From: Arthrobacter sp. B3I4
GTDB taxonomy: Bacteria; Actinomycetota; Actinomycetes; Actinomycetales; Micrococcaceae
Length of the DNA: 64,000 nt
Direction: 5' to 3'
Assembly: GCF_030816855.1 (NCBI RefSeq)
Contig: NZ_JAUSYK010000001.1
Span: 744,001 to 808,000, forward strand
The stretch's first letter is position 1. Every line of letters starts with the position of its first letter. The notes under the pieces are model-generated. The model was given only the letters and a program-made list of their open reading frames with translations, was not told where the DNA came from and did not search any database. Shown here one piece after another: positions 11,559 to 20,793 of the stretch. Made by a program: the position numbers and the translations under genes.

Positions 11559-12131
11559 GGAAGGGTGCCGCCTTTCATTGCTGCTGATAATGCCAAACGT
11601 GTCAAGCCCCGGGCTCACCGCTTGTGGTGCCTGATCTGCCAAGAAGGGTAAGTGCACGCGTCCCGGTGCGGCTTGCTGCTCCCGGCTCCGGAAGTCGAAT
11701 CACACGAAAGATTCCGGGACGGACGCACTGCAGACAGCTTAGCCCCAAGAACGGACTTCTCCCATCCCTGGCTTACACCAGTGTGGTTCGAAGCGGGGTT
11801 TCGAGCTGGTCAGGGGCAGTTGGCGGAGGGGTGAGAAGAAACTGTTGTTTGAGGGAATTTCATTTTCTTGGGATTAGTAGTGTTAATAACTGCTGTGGAA
11901 ACTGTGGATAACTCAGTCTGGCCGTGTCGTTCCGCGGTTAAGCCCTGTTCATGGACTGTGGGGGAAGCAGGTTTTAAACAGGGTGTGGATGGGGACAACA
12001 TTTTGGGGCGTTTCGCCAGTCCACAGGCGCCTTAAGGGTTTTAAGCCCATTGACCGCCGTTGTCCCCTTAACTATCCACAGGGTTGTCCACAGCGCACTG
12101 CTAATAAGGTAAGAGTGCGCCGTGTGGGCGT
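11559..12131. other. oriC: Origin spacer between dnaA and dnaN with DnaA boxes (probable oriC)
   Basis: A 573-base gene-free interval in the classical actinobacterial oriC position. It holds a perfect TTATCCACA box (minus strand, 11903-11911) and a perfect actinobacterial-type TTGTCCACA box (12084-12092). Near matches are CTATCCACA (12072-12080) and GTTTCCACA (minus, 11894-11902), plus further CCACA/TGTGG remnants at about 11981 and 12018. A stretch unusually rich in A and T at about 11841-11890 lies next to the 11903 box and is the best candidate for the unwinding element. The dnaN promoter must also lie here. Confidence 0.85.
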
Positions 12132-13556
12132 TCAGGAATTGCGCTGTTGCTGCTTGATCCGGTTGGTCAGTTCGGTCACCTGGTTGTAGATGACCCGGCG
12201 CTCCGCCATCAGCTCGCGAATCTTCCGGTCAGCGTGGATGACCGTGGTGTGGTCACGGCCACCGAGTTCCTGGCCAATCTTGGGGAGCGACATGTCGGTA
12301 AGCTCCCGGCACAGGTACATGGCGATCTGCCGCGCGGTGACCAGGGTGCGGGTGCGCGACTTGCTGCAGAGCTCCTCCATGGTCAGCTTGAAGTAGTCGG
12401 CCGTCTGGGTGAGGATCTGCGCGGACGTGATCTCCTGGGCGCCGTCGTCCGTGATCAAATCCTTGAGTACCATCTCGGCAAGGGCTACATCTACCGGCTG
12501 GCGGTTCAGGCTTGCGAAGGCGGTGACGCGGATCAGGGCACCTTCAAGTTCGCGGATGTTGCTGGAAATTTTCGAGGCGATGTATTCCAGCGCGTCGTCA
12601 GGAGCGGAGAGTCCTTCACTCAGCGCTTTCTTACGCAGGATGGCGATGCGGGTTTCCAGTTCGGGCGGCTGGATATCGGTCAGCAGGCCCCACTCGAAGC
12701 GGGACTTCATGCGGTCCTCAAAGCCTGCAAGCAGCTTGGGCGGCTGATCCGACGTGATCACGACCTGCTTGTTGTTGTTGTGCAGGGCGTTGAACGTGTG
12801 GAAGAACTCCTCCAGCGTGCGGTCCTTGCCGGCGAGGAACTGGATGTCATCGATTAGCAGGACGTCAACATTGCGGTACGTCGTCTTGAAACTGGTGCCT
12901 TCGTCGTCGCGGATCGAGTTGATGAAGTCATTGGTGAACTCCTCCGAGTTCACGTAGCGGACCCGGATGCCGCTGTAGAGCCGCCGGGCGTAGTGGCCGA
13001 TGGCGTGTAAGAGGTGCGTCTTGCCGAGGCCGGAGTCACCGTAAATGAACAGCGGGTTGTAGGCCTTGGCGGGAGCTTCCGCGACGGCGACGGCGGCCGC
13101 GTGGGCAAAGCGGTTGGACGAACCAATCACGAAGGTGTCGAAGACGTACTTAGGGTTGAGCCTGCCGAATTCGTGGGACGTGCTCGGAAGCATCGGCTGC
13201 GGCTTCAGCTCCACCATGGGATCAGCAGCGAGGGCCAGCTCGGGGGCAGGTTCCGGTTCCACGTGCACCGGCACAAGGTCGGTGTCGACGTCGATCGCGC
13301 AACGGATCTCGTCGGAAAATACGCTTCGCAGAGCGTCATCGAGTGCTTCCTTGACCTGGGTCTGCAGCACCTCGCGGGTAAGTTCGTTGGGCACGGCGAC
13401 AAGCAGGGTCGAACCGATCAAGCCCTGGGCCTGGGCCAGGATCACAAAGCCGCGTTGACGGGGGGTGACACGGTGGTCGTTCTCCAGAAGGCTGACCACC
13501 CGCCGCCAGGAACTTCCGACGGTGTTCGCGTGGTTGGCTTCGTCTACCGTCATCAA
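12132..13556 (-). CDS. dnaA: Chromosomal replication initiator DnaA
   Basis: The AAA+ initiator that binds DnaA boxes and melts oriC. At 474 residues it has domain I (SSWRRVVSLLE), a short linker (about 90-125), and the AAA+ core from NPKYVFDTFVIGSSNRFAHAAA. Walker A is GDSGLGKT (173-180) and Walker B LLIDDIQFL. The C-terminal helix-turn-helix has the signature ELGGRDHTTVIHADRKI. The linker is much shorter than in Streptomyces. The ATG-ATG start at 13556 is accepted. Boxes on both flanks fit autoregulation as well as initiation. Confidence 0.98.
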   Translation of the reverse strand: MMTVDEANHANTVGSSWRRVVSLLENDHRVTPRQRGFVILAQAQGLIGSTLLVAVPNELTREVLQTQVKEALDDALRSVFSDEIRCAIDVDTDLVPVHVEPEPAPELALAADPMVELKPQPMLPSTSHEFGRLNPKYVFDTFVIGSSNRFAHAAAVAVAEAPAKAYNPLFIYGDSGLGKTHLLHAIGHYARRLYSGIRVRYVNSEEFTNDFINSIRDDEGTSFKTTYRNVDVLLIDDIQFLAGKDRTLEEFFHTFNALHNNNKQVVITSDQPPKLLAGFEDRMKSRFEWGLLTDIQPPELETRIAILRKKALSEGLSAPDDALEYIASKISSNIRELEGALIRVTAFASLNRQPVDVALAEMVLKDLITDDGAQEITSAQILTQTADYFKLTMEELCSKSRTRTLVTARQIAMYLCRELTDMSLPKIGQELGGRDHTTVIHADRKIRELMAERRVIYNQVTELTNRIKQQQRNS

Positions 13557-14017
13557 TCAGTTCCTCAAACCTTGCTTGCCTGCGTTTCCTGCAGCCGCAA
13601 GCCCTGAACCAGGCTGCTGGTCCCGGCTTAATCCACAGGGTTGTACACACTCAGTGGATAATGGGCTACTGAGCCACTCTAGGGGATGAAAACGGCAGAA
13701 GATAGCTGGCATTCCCCCTGTGGATAATTACACCGGTGTGGTTCCGGAACGGAGTCCAAAAGGCGGTTCATCCACAGGCGATGGGGCAGGTTAGCCACAG
13801 CTTGGGGACAGGCGATAGCGCCGCCCCCGGTTTGACTCTGGGGGGCGGCAGGCCCTAACGTTGTGAAGTCCCATGTGCACGCCTATCGCCTCATTTGAAT
13901 CTCTCCCGACGCCCCGCGTCTTGCGAGCCGAGGTAGGCGGCACATACAAAACTTAGCGTCGACCAGTTCTTCCCCTTGATCGGGTGGGCGCACCTTTGAT
14001 CCACTGGAGTAACTAAC
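13557..14017. other. dnaA-rpmH spacer with a second group of DnaA boxes
   Basis: A 461-base divergent spacer. It contains a perfect TTATCCACA (minus strand, 13719-13727), TAATCCACA (13629-13637), TTATCCACT (minus, 13653-13661), TTGTACACA (13641-13649), TCATCCACA (13768-13776) and TTAGCCACA (13791-13799). The group covers the probable dnaA promoter side and may form the second half of a bipartite origin or a dnaA autoregulatory site. The rpmH promoter lies at its right end. Confidence 0.75.
13832..13861 (+). promoter_or_regulatory. Candidate rpmH-rnpA promoter
   Basis: TTGACT at 13832-13837 and TAACGT at 13856-13861 are separated by 18 bases and point toward rpmH, whose start is about 155 bases downstream. 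This is the best housekeeping sigma-type match seen in the spacer. The long leader it implies is common for rpmH. Confidence 0.5.
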
Positions 14018-14155
14018 GTGAGCAAGCGGACTTTTCAGCCGAATAACCGCCGTCGAGCCAAGAAGCACGGCTTCCGCCTTCGTATGCGTACCCGTGCCGG
14101 CCGCGCCATTCTGGCAGCCCGTCGTGGCAAGGGCCGTACCGAACTGTCGGCCTAA
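14018..14155 (+). CDS. rpmH: Large ribosomal subunit protein bL34
   Basis: A 45-residue, very basic ribosomal protein. The sequence begins [18 protein letters not shown] and continues [21 protein letters not shown], the universal bL34 pattern. GTG start at 14018 follows CTGGAGT about 9 bases upstream. It diverges from dnaA and is followed by rnpA after 41 bases, the conserved origin-proximal pair. Confidence 0.97.
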   Translation: MSKRTFQPNNRRRAKKHGFRLRMRTRAGRAILAARRGKGRTELSA

Positions 14156-14196
14156 ATAACTGACTCATCGGTCACCCTCCCTATGCGAGTTGAGCG

Positions 14197-14607
14197 GTGC
14201 TAGCCACCCGGAACCGTCTACGGACACCGACCGATTTTTCAACAACTGTACGTTCCGGCGTCCGCAATGGACGCCGGAACTTAGTGTTATATACGGCAGC
14301 CCTGGCTGCCGGAGAACCAAGCCGGATCGGTTTCATCGTTTCCAAGAGTGTCGGGAACGCTGTTGTTAGGAACCTCGTTAAGAGGAGACTGAGAGAAGCC
14401 GGCGCTTTGTCGTTGCAGAAATACCCCACCGGGTTCGCTATCGTGGTTCGGGCACTGCCCGCCTCGGCGGTTGCAGGCTGGGATAGCTTGCGCTTCGACT
14501 ATGACGCCGCTCTTGAGAACAACATGAAACGGTTGGGCAGCCGCCTTCCACAGGCCGCTTCTACAGTTTCTTACGAGACAACACAGGAAGGGACCCCGCG
14601 TGCGTAA
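14197..14607 (+). CDS. rnpA: Ribonuclease P protein component
   Basis: Protein subunit of RNase P, which matures tRNA 5' ends together with the rnpB RNA (not in this window). At 136 residues it is at the longer end for the family. It starts LATRNRLRTPTDFSTTVRSG, has the central RIGFIVSKSVGNAVVRNLVKRRLRE, the RNR-type RNA-binding motif, and then IVVRALPASA. GTG start at 14197. Its last eight bases overlap the start of yidD, suggesting coupled translation. Confidence 0.96.
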   Translation: MLATRNRLRTPTDFSTTVRSGVRNGRRNLVLYTAALAAGEPSRIGFIVSKSVGNAVVRNLVKRRLREAGALSLQKYPTGFAIVVRALPASAVAGWDSLRFDYDAALENNMKRLGSRLPQAASTVSYETTQEGTPRA

Positions 14608-15007
14608 CTCAAGTGCCGCCGTCGTCCCCGTTCCTGAATCACGTCTCAAAGCCGCCGCAATCTGGCTTGGCCAGGCGGTCTGGAATCTGCCCCGCAACCT
14701 CCTCATCCTGCTGCTGATGACTTACCGGAAGCTTGTCTCACCGCTGTATGGACAGGTCTGCCGCTTCTTTCCCAGCTGCTCGGCCTATGCGCTGGAGGCG
14801 GTCACGATACATGGGGCCGTGAAGGGCAGCTGGCTTGCGGCCCGGCGCCTCGCTCGCTGTCATCCGTGGAATTCCGGTGGTGTGGACCATGTCCCCGCCG
14901 GGCACCGGGAGTGGCCAGCAGGCCACACCCCCAGAATTGTTGTGCTGAACAACCCGGACAAGTACCTGGCTGCGCAGTCTGATGGAGAAGGCCGCCCGGC
15001 GGCCTGA
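14600..15007 (+). CDS. yidD: Membrane protein insertion efficiency factor YidD
   Basis: A small protein proposed to assist YidC-dependent membrane insertion. The conserved core is LILLLMTYRKLVSPLYGQVCRFFPSCSAYALEAVTIHGAVKGSWLAARRLARCHPWNSGGVDHVP, with the family's cysteines and the RCHPW motif. At 135 residues it has an extended N-terminus and a C-terminal tail beyond the usual core of about 80. GTG start at 14600 overlaps rnpA by eight bases; yidC follows after 16 bases. Confidence 0.95.
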   Translation: MRNSSAAVVPVPESRLKAAAIWLGQAVWNLPRNLLILLLMTYRKLVSPLYGQVCRFFPSCSAYALEAVTIHGAVKGSWLAARRLARCHPWNSGGVDHVPAGHREWPAGHTPRIVVLNNPDKYLAAQSDGEGRPAA

Positions 15008-15023
15008 CGAATAGGGATATCGT

Positions 15024-15998
15024 ATGGACTTCTTTGAAACAATCATGTTTCCGTTCAAGTGGCTGGTTTCCATCATCATGGTGGGCTTCCACGACGGACT
15101 GAGCGCCATCGGCCTCCCGGCCGCCAACGGCTGGACCTGGACCCTGTCCATCATCGGTCTGGTGTTGGTCATCCGTGCCGCTCTGATCCCGGTGTTTGTC
15201 AAGCAGATCAAGGCCCAGCGCGGCATGCAGCTCCTGCAGCCGGACCTGAAGAAGCTTCAGGATAAGTACAAGGGCAAGACCGACCAGCTCTCCCGCCAAG
15301 CCATGGCGCAGGAGCAGATGGCGATGTATAAGAAGCACGGCACCAACCCGTTCTCTGCCTGCTTGCCGATGCTGATCCAGATGCCGTTCTTCTTCGCGCT
15401 CTTCCAGGTCCTTTCTGGAATCAGCAGCGCCAAGACCAGCGGCAAGGGCATCGGCGCCCTCAGCCATGACCAAGTCGTGCAGTTCGATGAGTCCAGCATT
15501 TTCGGTGCCCCGTTGTCGGCTTCCCTCCTGCACGGCGGTGGCGGCAACCAGATCGCGGTATGGATCCTCTCGATTGTGATGATCCTTGCGATGACGGCCT
15601 CGCAGTTCATCACCCAGAAACAGATCATGGCAAAGAACATGTCTGAAGAGGCCATGGCGAGCCCGTTCATGAAGCAGCAGAAGATGATGCTCTACGTCCT
15701 GCCGCTTGTTTTCGGCGTCGGTGGCATTAACTTCCCCATCGGTGTCCTCATCTACTGGACCACGACCAACCTTTGGACCATGGGCCAGCAGTTCTTTGTC
15801 ATCCGCCGGATGCCGACGCCGGGATCCCCGGCCGCCAAGGCTCTGGAGGAGCGGCGCGCCGCGAAGGGCTTGCCCTCGCTGCCGCTGACGGGTGCCCGGA
15901 AGGCCGACGCCGAGGCTGAAGCGGCGGCTGCTGCGGCCGCCGTGACCGCCAGGAGCCAGCGCGTCCAGCCACAGCGCAAGAACAGGAAGAGGAAGTAA
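15024..15998 (+). CDS. yidC: Membrane protein insertase YidC
   Basis: The Oxa1/YidC/Alb3 insertase, which places membrane proteins in the bilayer with or without SecYEG. The 324-residue actinobacterial form lacks the large periplasmic domain of E. coli YidC. Visible parts are the first membrane segments, a basic cytoplasmic coiled-coil loop (KQIKAQRGMQLLQPDLKKLQDKYKGKTDQLSRQAMAQEQMAMYKKHGTNPFSACLPMLIQMPFFFALFQVL), later segments and a very basic C-terminal tail ending RKNRKRK. That tail is typical of forms that contact ribosomes. The stop overlaps the khpB start by one base. Confidence 0.97.
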   Translation: MDFFETIMFPFKWLVSIIMVGFHDGLSAIGLPAANGWTWTLSIIGLVLVIRAALIPVFVKQIKAQRGMQLLQPDLKKLQDKYKGKTDQLSRQAMAQEQMAMYKKHGTNPFSACLPMLIQMPFFFALFQVLSGISSAKTSGKGIGALSHDQVVQFDESSIFGAPLSASLLHGGGGNQIAVWILSIVMILAMTASQFITQKQIMAKNMSEEAMASPFMKQQKMMLYVLPLVFGVGGINFPIGVLIYWTTTNLWTMGQQFFVIRRMPTPGSPAAKALEERRAAKGLPSLPLTGARKADAEAEAAAAAAAVTARSQRVQPQRKNRKRK

Positions 15999-16606
15999 TG
16001 TCTGCCGAGAGCACCGAACACGATATTTCCCCCGAACAAGGCCAGGACGACGTCCGGGACGGCGTCCTGGAGCACGGCCCCGGAGAAGTCTCCGAGGAGT
16101 CCGAGGACGCCGGCCGGGACGCGGACAAGCGGACCTCAGCCGGCCGGTTGGAGGAGGAGGGCGACGTTGCCGCCGACTACCTCGAGGAGCTGCTCGACAT
16201 TGCCGATATCGACGGCGATATCGACATCGAGGTCCGCAACGGCCGCACTTATATCTCCATCGTGGCGGACGAGGAGGGCTCGGGGCTGGAGAACCTGGTA
16301 GGCCGTGACGGTGAAGTGCTGGAAGCTCTCCAGGAGCTGACCCGCCTTGCCGTGCTTTCCGCTACGGAGAGCCGATCCCGTCTGGTGCTGGACATTGACG
16401 GCTACCGTGCCGGCCGCGCCGGCGATCTGCAGCAGATCGCCGAGGACGCCATTGCTTCCGTGAAGGAAACGGGTGCGGCGGTTGCCCTCGCGCCGATGAG
16501 TGCGTATGAACGCAAGATTGTCCACGACGCCGTGGCCGATCTTGGGTTCGTCAGCGAATCTGAAGGCGAAGGTGCCGACCGGCACATCGTTGTCTCTGCA
16601 GACTGA
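15998..16606 (+). CDS. khpB: KhpB/Jag RNA-binding protein (KH and R3H domains)
   Basis: A 202-residue RNA-binding protein. The acidic N-terminal 55 residues are disordered. A KH-like domain follows (about 60-125: DIDIEVRNGRTYISIVADEEGSGLENLVGRDGEVLEALQELTRLAV), then an R3H domain (about 135-202) with RSRLVLDIDGYRAGR and APMSAYERKIVHDAVAD. Jag/KhpB proteins bind mRNAs and small RNAs and influence cell division and wall synthesis in Firmicutes. Position between yidC and rsmG is conserved. The start is coupled to the yidC stop by one base. Confidence 0.95.
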   Translation: MSAESTEHDISPEQGQDDVRDGVLEHGPGEVSEESEDAGRDADKRTSAGRLEEEGDVAADYLEELLDIADIDGDIDIEVRNGRTYISIVADEEGSGLENLVGRDGEVLEALQELTRLAVLSATESRSRLVLDIDGYRAGRAGDLQQIAEDAIASVKETGAAVALAPMSAYERKIVHDAVADLGFVSESEGEGADRHIVVSAD

Positions 16607-16620
16607 TTCCGGATAGCTTG

Positions 16621-17271
16621 ATGGTGGAAATTACCGCGGCTGAACTTAAAGCCGCTGAGTCTGTATTCGGTGACCGGCTGGACCTTGCAAAGCGCTACGT
16701 TGAGCACCTCGCCACCTCCGGCACTGAGCGGGGCCTCATCGGCCCGCGGGAGGTTCCCCGGTTGTGGAGCCGGCACGTCCTCAACTGTGCGGTGATCGAG
16801 CGCGAGATCGCCCACGGGAGCCACGTCGCCGACGTCGGGAGCGGGGCTGGCCTCCCGGGACTTTGCCTTGCGATCGCCAGGCCTGACCTCGAATTGACCC
16901 TGATCGAGCCGCTGGAACGACGGGTGATCTGGCTGCAGGAAGTGGTCGATGATCTCGGCCTGGAAAACGTTACGGTGATGCGGACCCGGGCGGAACTGGC
17001 CGTGGGCCAGGTTGAGGCGGACGTCGTCACCGCGCGTGCCGTCTCTGCCCTCTCCAACCTCGCCGGCCTGACCATTCCGCTGCTCGCAGGCAAGGGTGAA
17101 GTTGTGGCCATCAAGGGCCGAAGCGCCGCGGAGGAAGTGGAGAAAGCTGCCAAGGCGATCCGCAAGCTCGGCGGCGTGGAGACCTCTGTGAAGGTAGTCG
17201 GCGAGGACCTTCTCGAAGAGCCAACGACTGTTGTTCGGATAGTTGTGAATAAGCCCCGAAAGATTGCCTAG
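16621..17271 (+). CDS. rsmG: 16S rRNA (guanine-N7) methyltransferase RsmG
   Basis: Methylates G527 of 16S rRNA (E. coli numbering) with S-adenosylmethionine; loss in many bacteria gives low-level streptomycin resistance. The SAM-binding motif is HVADVGSGAGLPGLCLAIARPDLELTLIEPLERR, followed by RTRAELAVG and TARAVSALSNL. Length (216 residues) is typical. The frame also allows TTG at 16618 or GTG at 16624; ATG at 16621 is chosen though no strong ribosome-binding site is seen. It lies 14 bases after khpB and 85 bases before parA. Confidence 0.95.
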   Translation: MVEITAAELKAAESVFGDRLDLAKRYVEHLATSGTERGLIGPREVPRLWSRHVLNCAVIEREIAHGSHVADVGSGAGLPGLCLAIARPDLELTLIEPLERRVIWLQEVVDDLGLENVTVMRTRAELAVGQVEADVVTARAVSALSNLAGLTIPLLAGKGEVVAIKGRSAAEEVEKAAKAIRKLGGVETSVKVVGEDLLEEPTTVVRIVVNKPRKIA

Positions 17272-17356
17272 CACCAGCCCGGTGCCCGCGCTCTTTTTGC
17301 GGAAGAGGTTAGGCTAGTTACCGGCAGCAAAAGCCGAACGAGAGTGAGAGTGGCAA

Positions 17357-18424
17357 GTGACCAGCAGCGAAGCCTCCACACAACGGATACCTCCGTTCGT
17401 GTCCCTGGGGTCAGCACGGGCGTTCACGGCACCTGCCGTCGCTTCCAAAAACTCACCAAAGCAAACCACTACGGTTGCTAACCGGCCTGGTTCGGCCAAA
17501 GTTTCACGTGAAACTTCGGCTTCCCCGGCCCGCAACGTACTGGACTCCATCGACGACTCCAGTCCAATCGCTCGTGAGCTGGCGCACGAGAACAAACGGC
17601 GTGAACGATTGCTGGGACGGGAACTTCCCAAACCTGACAAGACCCGTATCTTCACCGTCTCCAATCAGAAGGGCGGGGTGGGAAAGACCACCACCACCGT
17701 CAACATTGCCGCAGCGCTTGCCGCCGCTGGCCTGAATGTGCTGGTCATCGACATCGATCCCCAGGGCAATGCCTCGACGGCGCTCGGGATTGAGCACCAC
17801 GCCGACGTCGACAGCATCTATGACGTCCTCATTAATGACGTGCCCCTGCAAGACGTTGTGGCACCCTGCCCGGACATCTCCAGGCTCCTTTGTGCGCCGG
17901 CCACGATCCACCTTGCGGGGGCTGAAATCGAGCTCGTCAGCCTCGTCGCCCGTGAACAGCGTCTCCGGCGCGCCATCGATGTTTATGCCAAGGAACGCGC
18001 CAAGAACGGCGAGGAGCGGCTGGATTACATCTTCATCGACTGCCCGCCAAGTCTGGGACTGCTGACGGTAAACGCCTTCTGTGCCGCCAGCGAGGTCCTG
18101 ATTCCCATCCAGTGTGAGTACTACGCATTGGAGGGACTGAGCCAGCTGTTGAAGAACATCGAAATGATTCAAAAGCACCTCAACGCTGATCTGGTGGTCT
18201 CCACCATCTTGTTGACGATGTACGACGGACGCACCAATCTGGCAGCCCAGGTGGCCGCAGAAGTCCGCGAGCATTTCCCGGAGCAGGTCCTGGGCGCCGT
18301 AGTTCCGCGGTCGGTGCGCATTTCCGAGGCACCTAGCTACCAGCAGACGGTCATGACCTACGACCCTTCCTCCAGCGGTGCACTCTCCTACCTGGAAGCC
18401 GCAGCGGAAATTGCTGAACGTTAG
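17357..18424 (+). CDS. parA: Chromosome partitioning ATPase ParA
   Basis: The deviant Walker ATPase of ParABS, which moves ParB-parS complexes by binding DNA non-specifically in its ATP form. The 355-residue protein has an N-terminal extension of about 95 residues, then RIFTVSNQKGGVGKTTTTVN with the deviant Walker A at 105-111, the VIDIDPQGNAS motif, and FIDCPPSLG. An exact parS site lies inside the extension and is read as VSRET (residues 49-53). The GTG start at 17357 retains that segment; a start after the parS site is possible because the conserved core only begins near NVLDSIDDSSPIARELAHE. parB follows after 68 bases. Confidence 0.96.
   Translation: MTSSEASTQRIPPFVSLGSARAFTAPAVASKNSPKQTTTVANRPGSAKVSRETSASPARNVLDSIDDSSPIARELAHENKRRERLLGRELPKPDKTRIFTVSNQKGGVGKTTTTVNIAAALAAAGLNVLVIDIDPQGNASTALGIEHHADVDSIYDVLINDVPLQDVVAPCPDISRLLCAPATIHLAGAEIELVSLVAREQRLRRAIDVYAKERAKNGEERLDYIFIDCPPSLGLLTVNAFCAASEVLIPIQCEYYALEGLSQLLKNIEMIQKHLNADLVVSTILLTMYDGRTNLAAQVAAEVREHFPEQVLGAVVPRSVRISEAPSYQQTVMTYDPSSSGALSYLEAAAEIAER
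17501..17514. promoter_or_regulatory. parS: parS site inside parA
   Basis: Exact GTTTCACGTGAAAC palindrome, the canonical bacterial parS core bound by ParB. It lies within the 5' coding part of parA. Confidence 0.95.
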
Positions 18425-18492
18425 ACTTTTCTCAAAACTTGCACTAGCTAGAGCCGGAGCATGCCGGGCTCTTCCATCGGAGGGATTTATCC

Positions 18493-19809
18493 ATGAGCGA
18501 TAAGCGACGTGGCCTCGGCCGCGGCCTCGGCGCGCTAATTCCAAGTTCCGCCTCGGCCAACGCCTCCGGAAACGGCTCGGCCCCGTCCCGGCCCGTTGAC
18601 TTGTTTTTCCCCGAGGCGAGAAAACGCCCCGTGGACGCCCAAGCGCAGGAAGAGATCTCAGTTGCTGAGCCACCCGTAGCGGAGAGGACGACGACCTCCG
18701 CCGCTTCGGATGAGGCTGCGTCGGTGCGGATCGATGAAGTGGCCGCGTCGGGCGAAACGGGGACACGGCCTAAAACTGCTCCGTCGAAGACTCCTTCCTC
18801 GAAGGCTCCGGTCCGAACCGGAGGGACCGAGGAAGATCTGCCGGCAGTGCCGGAGTCTACCGGTGCCAAGAAACAAGCCGGCCGGAAAGCCACAACAGCG
18901 AAAACGGAAGCTGCAGAGTCGGTCCCGCCGGCAGCTGACGTTGCGTCTGTTCCGCTTGCCGAGCGAGACAACGGCGTGGACTTGGTCGAGGTGCCAGGCG
19001 TTCGTTTCGCTGAGATTCCGGTCTCGGATATCCATCCGAACCGGAAGCAGCCACGTTCGGTCTTCGATGAGGACGACATGGCAGAGCTTGTGCACTCAGT
19101 CCGCGAAATCGGCGTGCTACAGCCAATTGTGGTGCGCACTTCAACCGAACAAGGTGGAGAACCGTACGAGCTCGTGATGGGCGAACGCCGGTGGCGTGCA
19201 GTGCAGGCGGCCGGACTCGACACCATCCCGGCAATCGTCCGCGACACCACAGATGACGACCTTCTGCGCGACGCCCTTCTGGAGAACCTGCACCGGAGCC
19301 AGCTGAACCCGCTGGAGGAGGCGGCGGCCTACCAGCAGCTGTTGGAGGATTTCGGAACGACGCACGAGCAGCTCGCTGACCGAATAGGCCGCTCGCGGCC
19401 GCAGGTATCGAACACGCTTCGCCTGCTGAAACTCCCGCCCCTTGTACAGCGCCGGGTCGGTGCCGGTGTTATCTCTGCCGGGCACGCACGGGCCCTTCTC
19501 GCCCTGCCGGACGCTGCCGCCATGGAGCGTCTTGCACAGAAGATCGTGGCCGAGGGCATGTCCGTTCGGGCAACCGAGGAGGCTGTGACGCTGTACCAGG
19601 GTCCCGCGTCGCCCACGAAGAACAACATTCCTAGGCCCGGCGCCCGCCACGAGCGCCTGGATTATCTTGCCTCTTCCCTCTCGGACCGCTTGGACACCAA
19701 CGTGAAGATCTCGTTGGGTGCGCGCAAGGGCCGCGTCAGCATCGAATTCGCTAGCGTCGAGGACCTCAATCGCATCATGGACGTTCTCAGCCCCGGTAGC
19801 CCGAGCTAA
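18493..19809 (+). CDS. parB: Centromere-binding CTPase ParB
   Basis: Binds parS, spreads along DNA as a CTP-gated clamp and recruits ParA and SMC. It starts [17 protein letters not shown], the ParA-contact motif. A low-complexity Ala/Thr/Ser/Pro/charged linker of about 145 residues follows (about 20-165), making the protein 438 residues, much longer than the usual 290-340. The N-terminal CTPase domain has GERRWRA (230-236) and ENLHRSQ (264-270). The helix-turn-helix is near [21 protein letters not shown], and a C-terminal dimer domain ends the protein. The ATG follows GGAGGG about 7 bases upstream. Its stop is followed by a parS palindrome and the gene-free parS region. Confidence 0.97.
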   Translation: MSDKRRGLGRGLGALIPSSASANASGNGSAPSRPVDLFFPEARKRPVDAQAQEEISVAEPPVAERTTTSAASDEAASVRIDEVAASGETGTRPKTAPSKTPSSKAPVRTGGTEEDLPAVPESTGAKKQAGRKATTAKTEAAESVPPAADVASVPLAERDNGVDLVEVPGVRFAEIPVSDIHPNRKQPRSVFDEDDMAELVHSVREIGVLQPIVVRTSTEQGGEPYELVMGERRWRAVQAAGLDTIPAIVRDTTDDDLLRDALLENLHRSQLNPLEEAAAYQQLLEDFGTTHEQLADRIGRSRPQVSNTLRLLKLPPLVQRRVGAGVISAGHARALLALPDAAAMERLAQKIVAEGMSVRATEEAVTLYQGPASPTKNNIPRPGARHERLDYLASSLSDRLDTNVKISLGARKGRVSIEFASVEDLNRIMDVLSPGSPS

Positions 19810-19833
19810 AGCACACGGAATCGTCCGCTTGGG

Positions 19834-19866
19834 GCCTGTTTCACGTGAAACAGGCTCCCTTTTTTG
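19834..19866 (+). terminator. parS: parS palindrome acting as the parB terminator
   Basis: A perfect 22-base palindrome at 19834-19855 contains the exact parS core at 19838-19851 and is followed by TCCCTTTTTT (19856-19865). A GC-capped stem followed by a T-run is the layout of an intrinsic terminator. The site can therefore serve both as a ParB-binding site and as the end of the parA-parB transcript, 25 bases after the parB stop. As an RNA hairpin the perfect palindrome needs several central bases for its loop. Confidence 0.8.
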
Positions 19867-20538
19867 TGCCAGATATATTGGAGGCGCAGCTAAACAAGCC
19901 GTCGTGCACGGCAAGTGTCCGACCTATTGGCGCCCCTCCCGTGGTTGGCGCCTCGTGGCTCCGTAGCCTCCAGATTGGCACCGCGAGTTCTCGGTGGGCT
20001 CCACGGGCCTCCTACATGGCCCTCCGGGTTTGCTGGGGGCATACAGAAGCCCTCACCGCGCCACTGCACCAGGAGCACCGTATGGCGCTGTACGGTGCCG
20101 CGGGGCCTACATTTGGCGTCTAAGTAGCCTCAGCTGCTCGCGTGGTGCACTACCAAGGGCTACCTAGGTGCGTTTGACGTGCTTCCATGGATGCACCGGC
20201 CGACGTGGTCGGCTGCGGGGTCGCGGCCAGCCGGCCGGTGTGCCACGGGATCCAACTGGCTACATCTGGTGTACTTCGGTGGGATGGCTTGGCTGGCTTT
20301 CGAAACGTTCGTGAGACCACAACGAGTTAGCTCATTCGCGGCGCCGCCGTTCTGCGGCACACCGAGTGCACGCAGTGGGCGTCGTTCCTTGACTCACCCA
20401 ATTAGCGCCTGGCTGGTGCGCGTCCCTGCTAATTGACGGCACGGCCAGTTTCAGCAATATTTCGTATAGAACCCGCACTCCCAATCCCGTGGACTCTCGT
20501 GAACCTCCTTCCGGGACGGGCAGGGTTCTGGTCGCACT

Positions 20539-20552
20539 GTTTCACGTGAAAC
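20539..20552. promoter_or_regulatory. parS: parS site
   Basis: Exact GTTTCACGTGAAAC core, extended by T on the left and G on the right. Confidence 0.95.
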
Positions 20553-20779
20553 GTGCTCCTGTTCGCCCTGTTCTGAGCCGGCTTGGCACGTGGACATGAA
20601 CTCATCACTTCTCACGGTCCGCCACCCTCTGCGACATCCCTCCACCTTGGACGCCACTTGCCCCCTTCACAATGGGCACCCGTCGAACAGGTAGGGTGTC
20701 GGGCACGCCCCGTCAGCGGAAGTGCCGTGTGCGCGTCGGCTTTGCCCTCGCGAGGCCGAACTCTCCGTGGACAGGCGAG

Positions 20780-20793
20780 GTTTCACGTGAAAC
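20780..20793. promoter_or_regulatory. parS: parS site
   Basis: Exact GTTTCACGTGAAAC core, 241 bases from the previous site. Confidence 0.95.
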
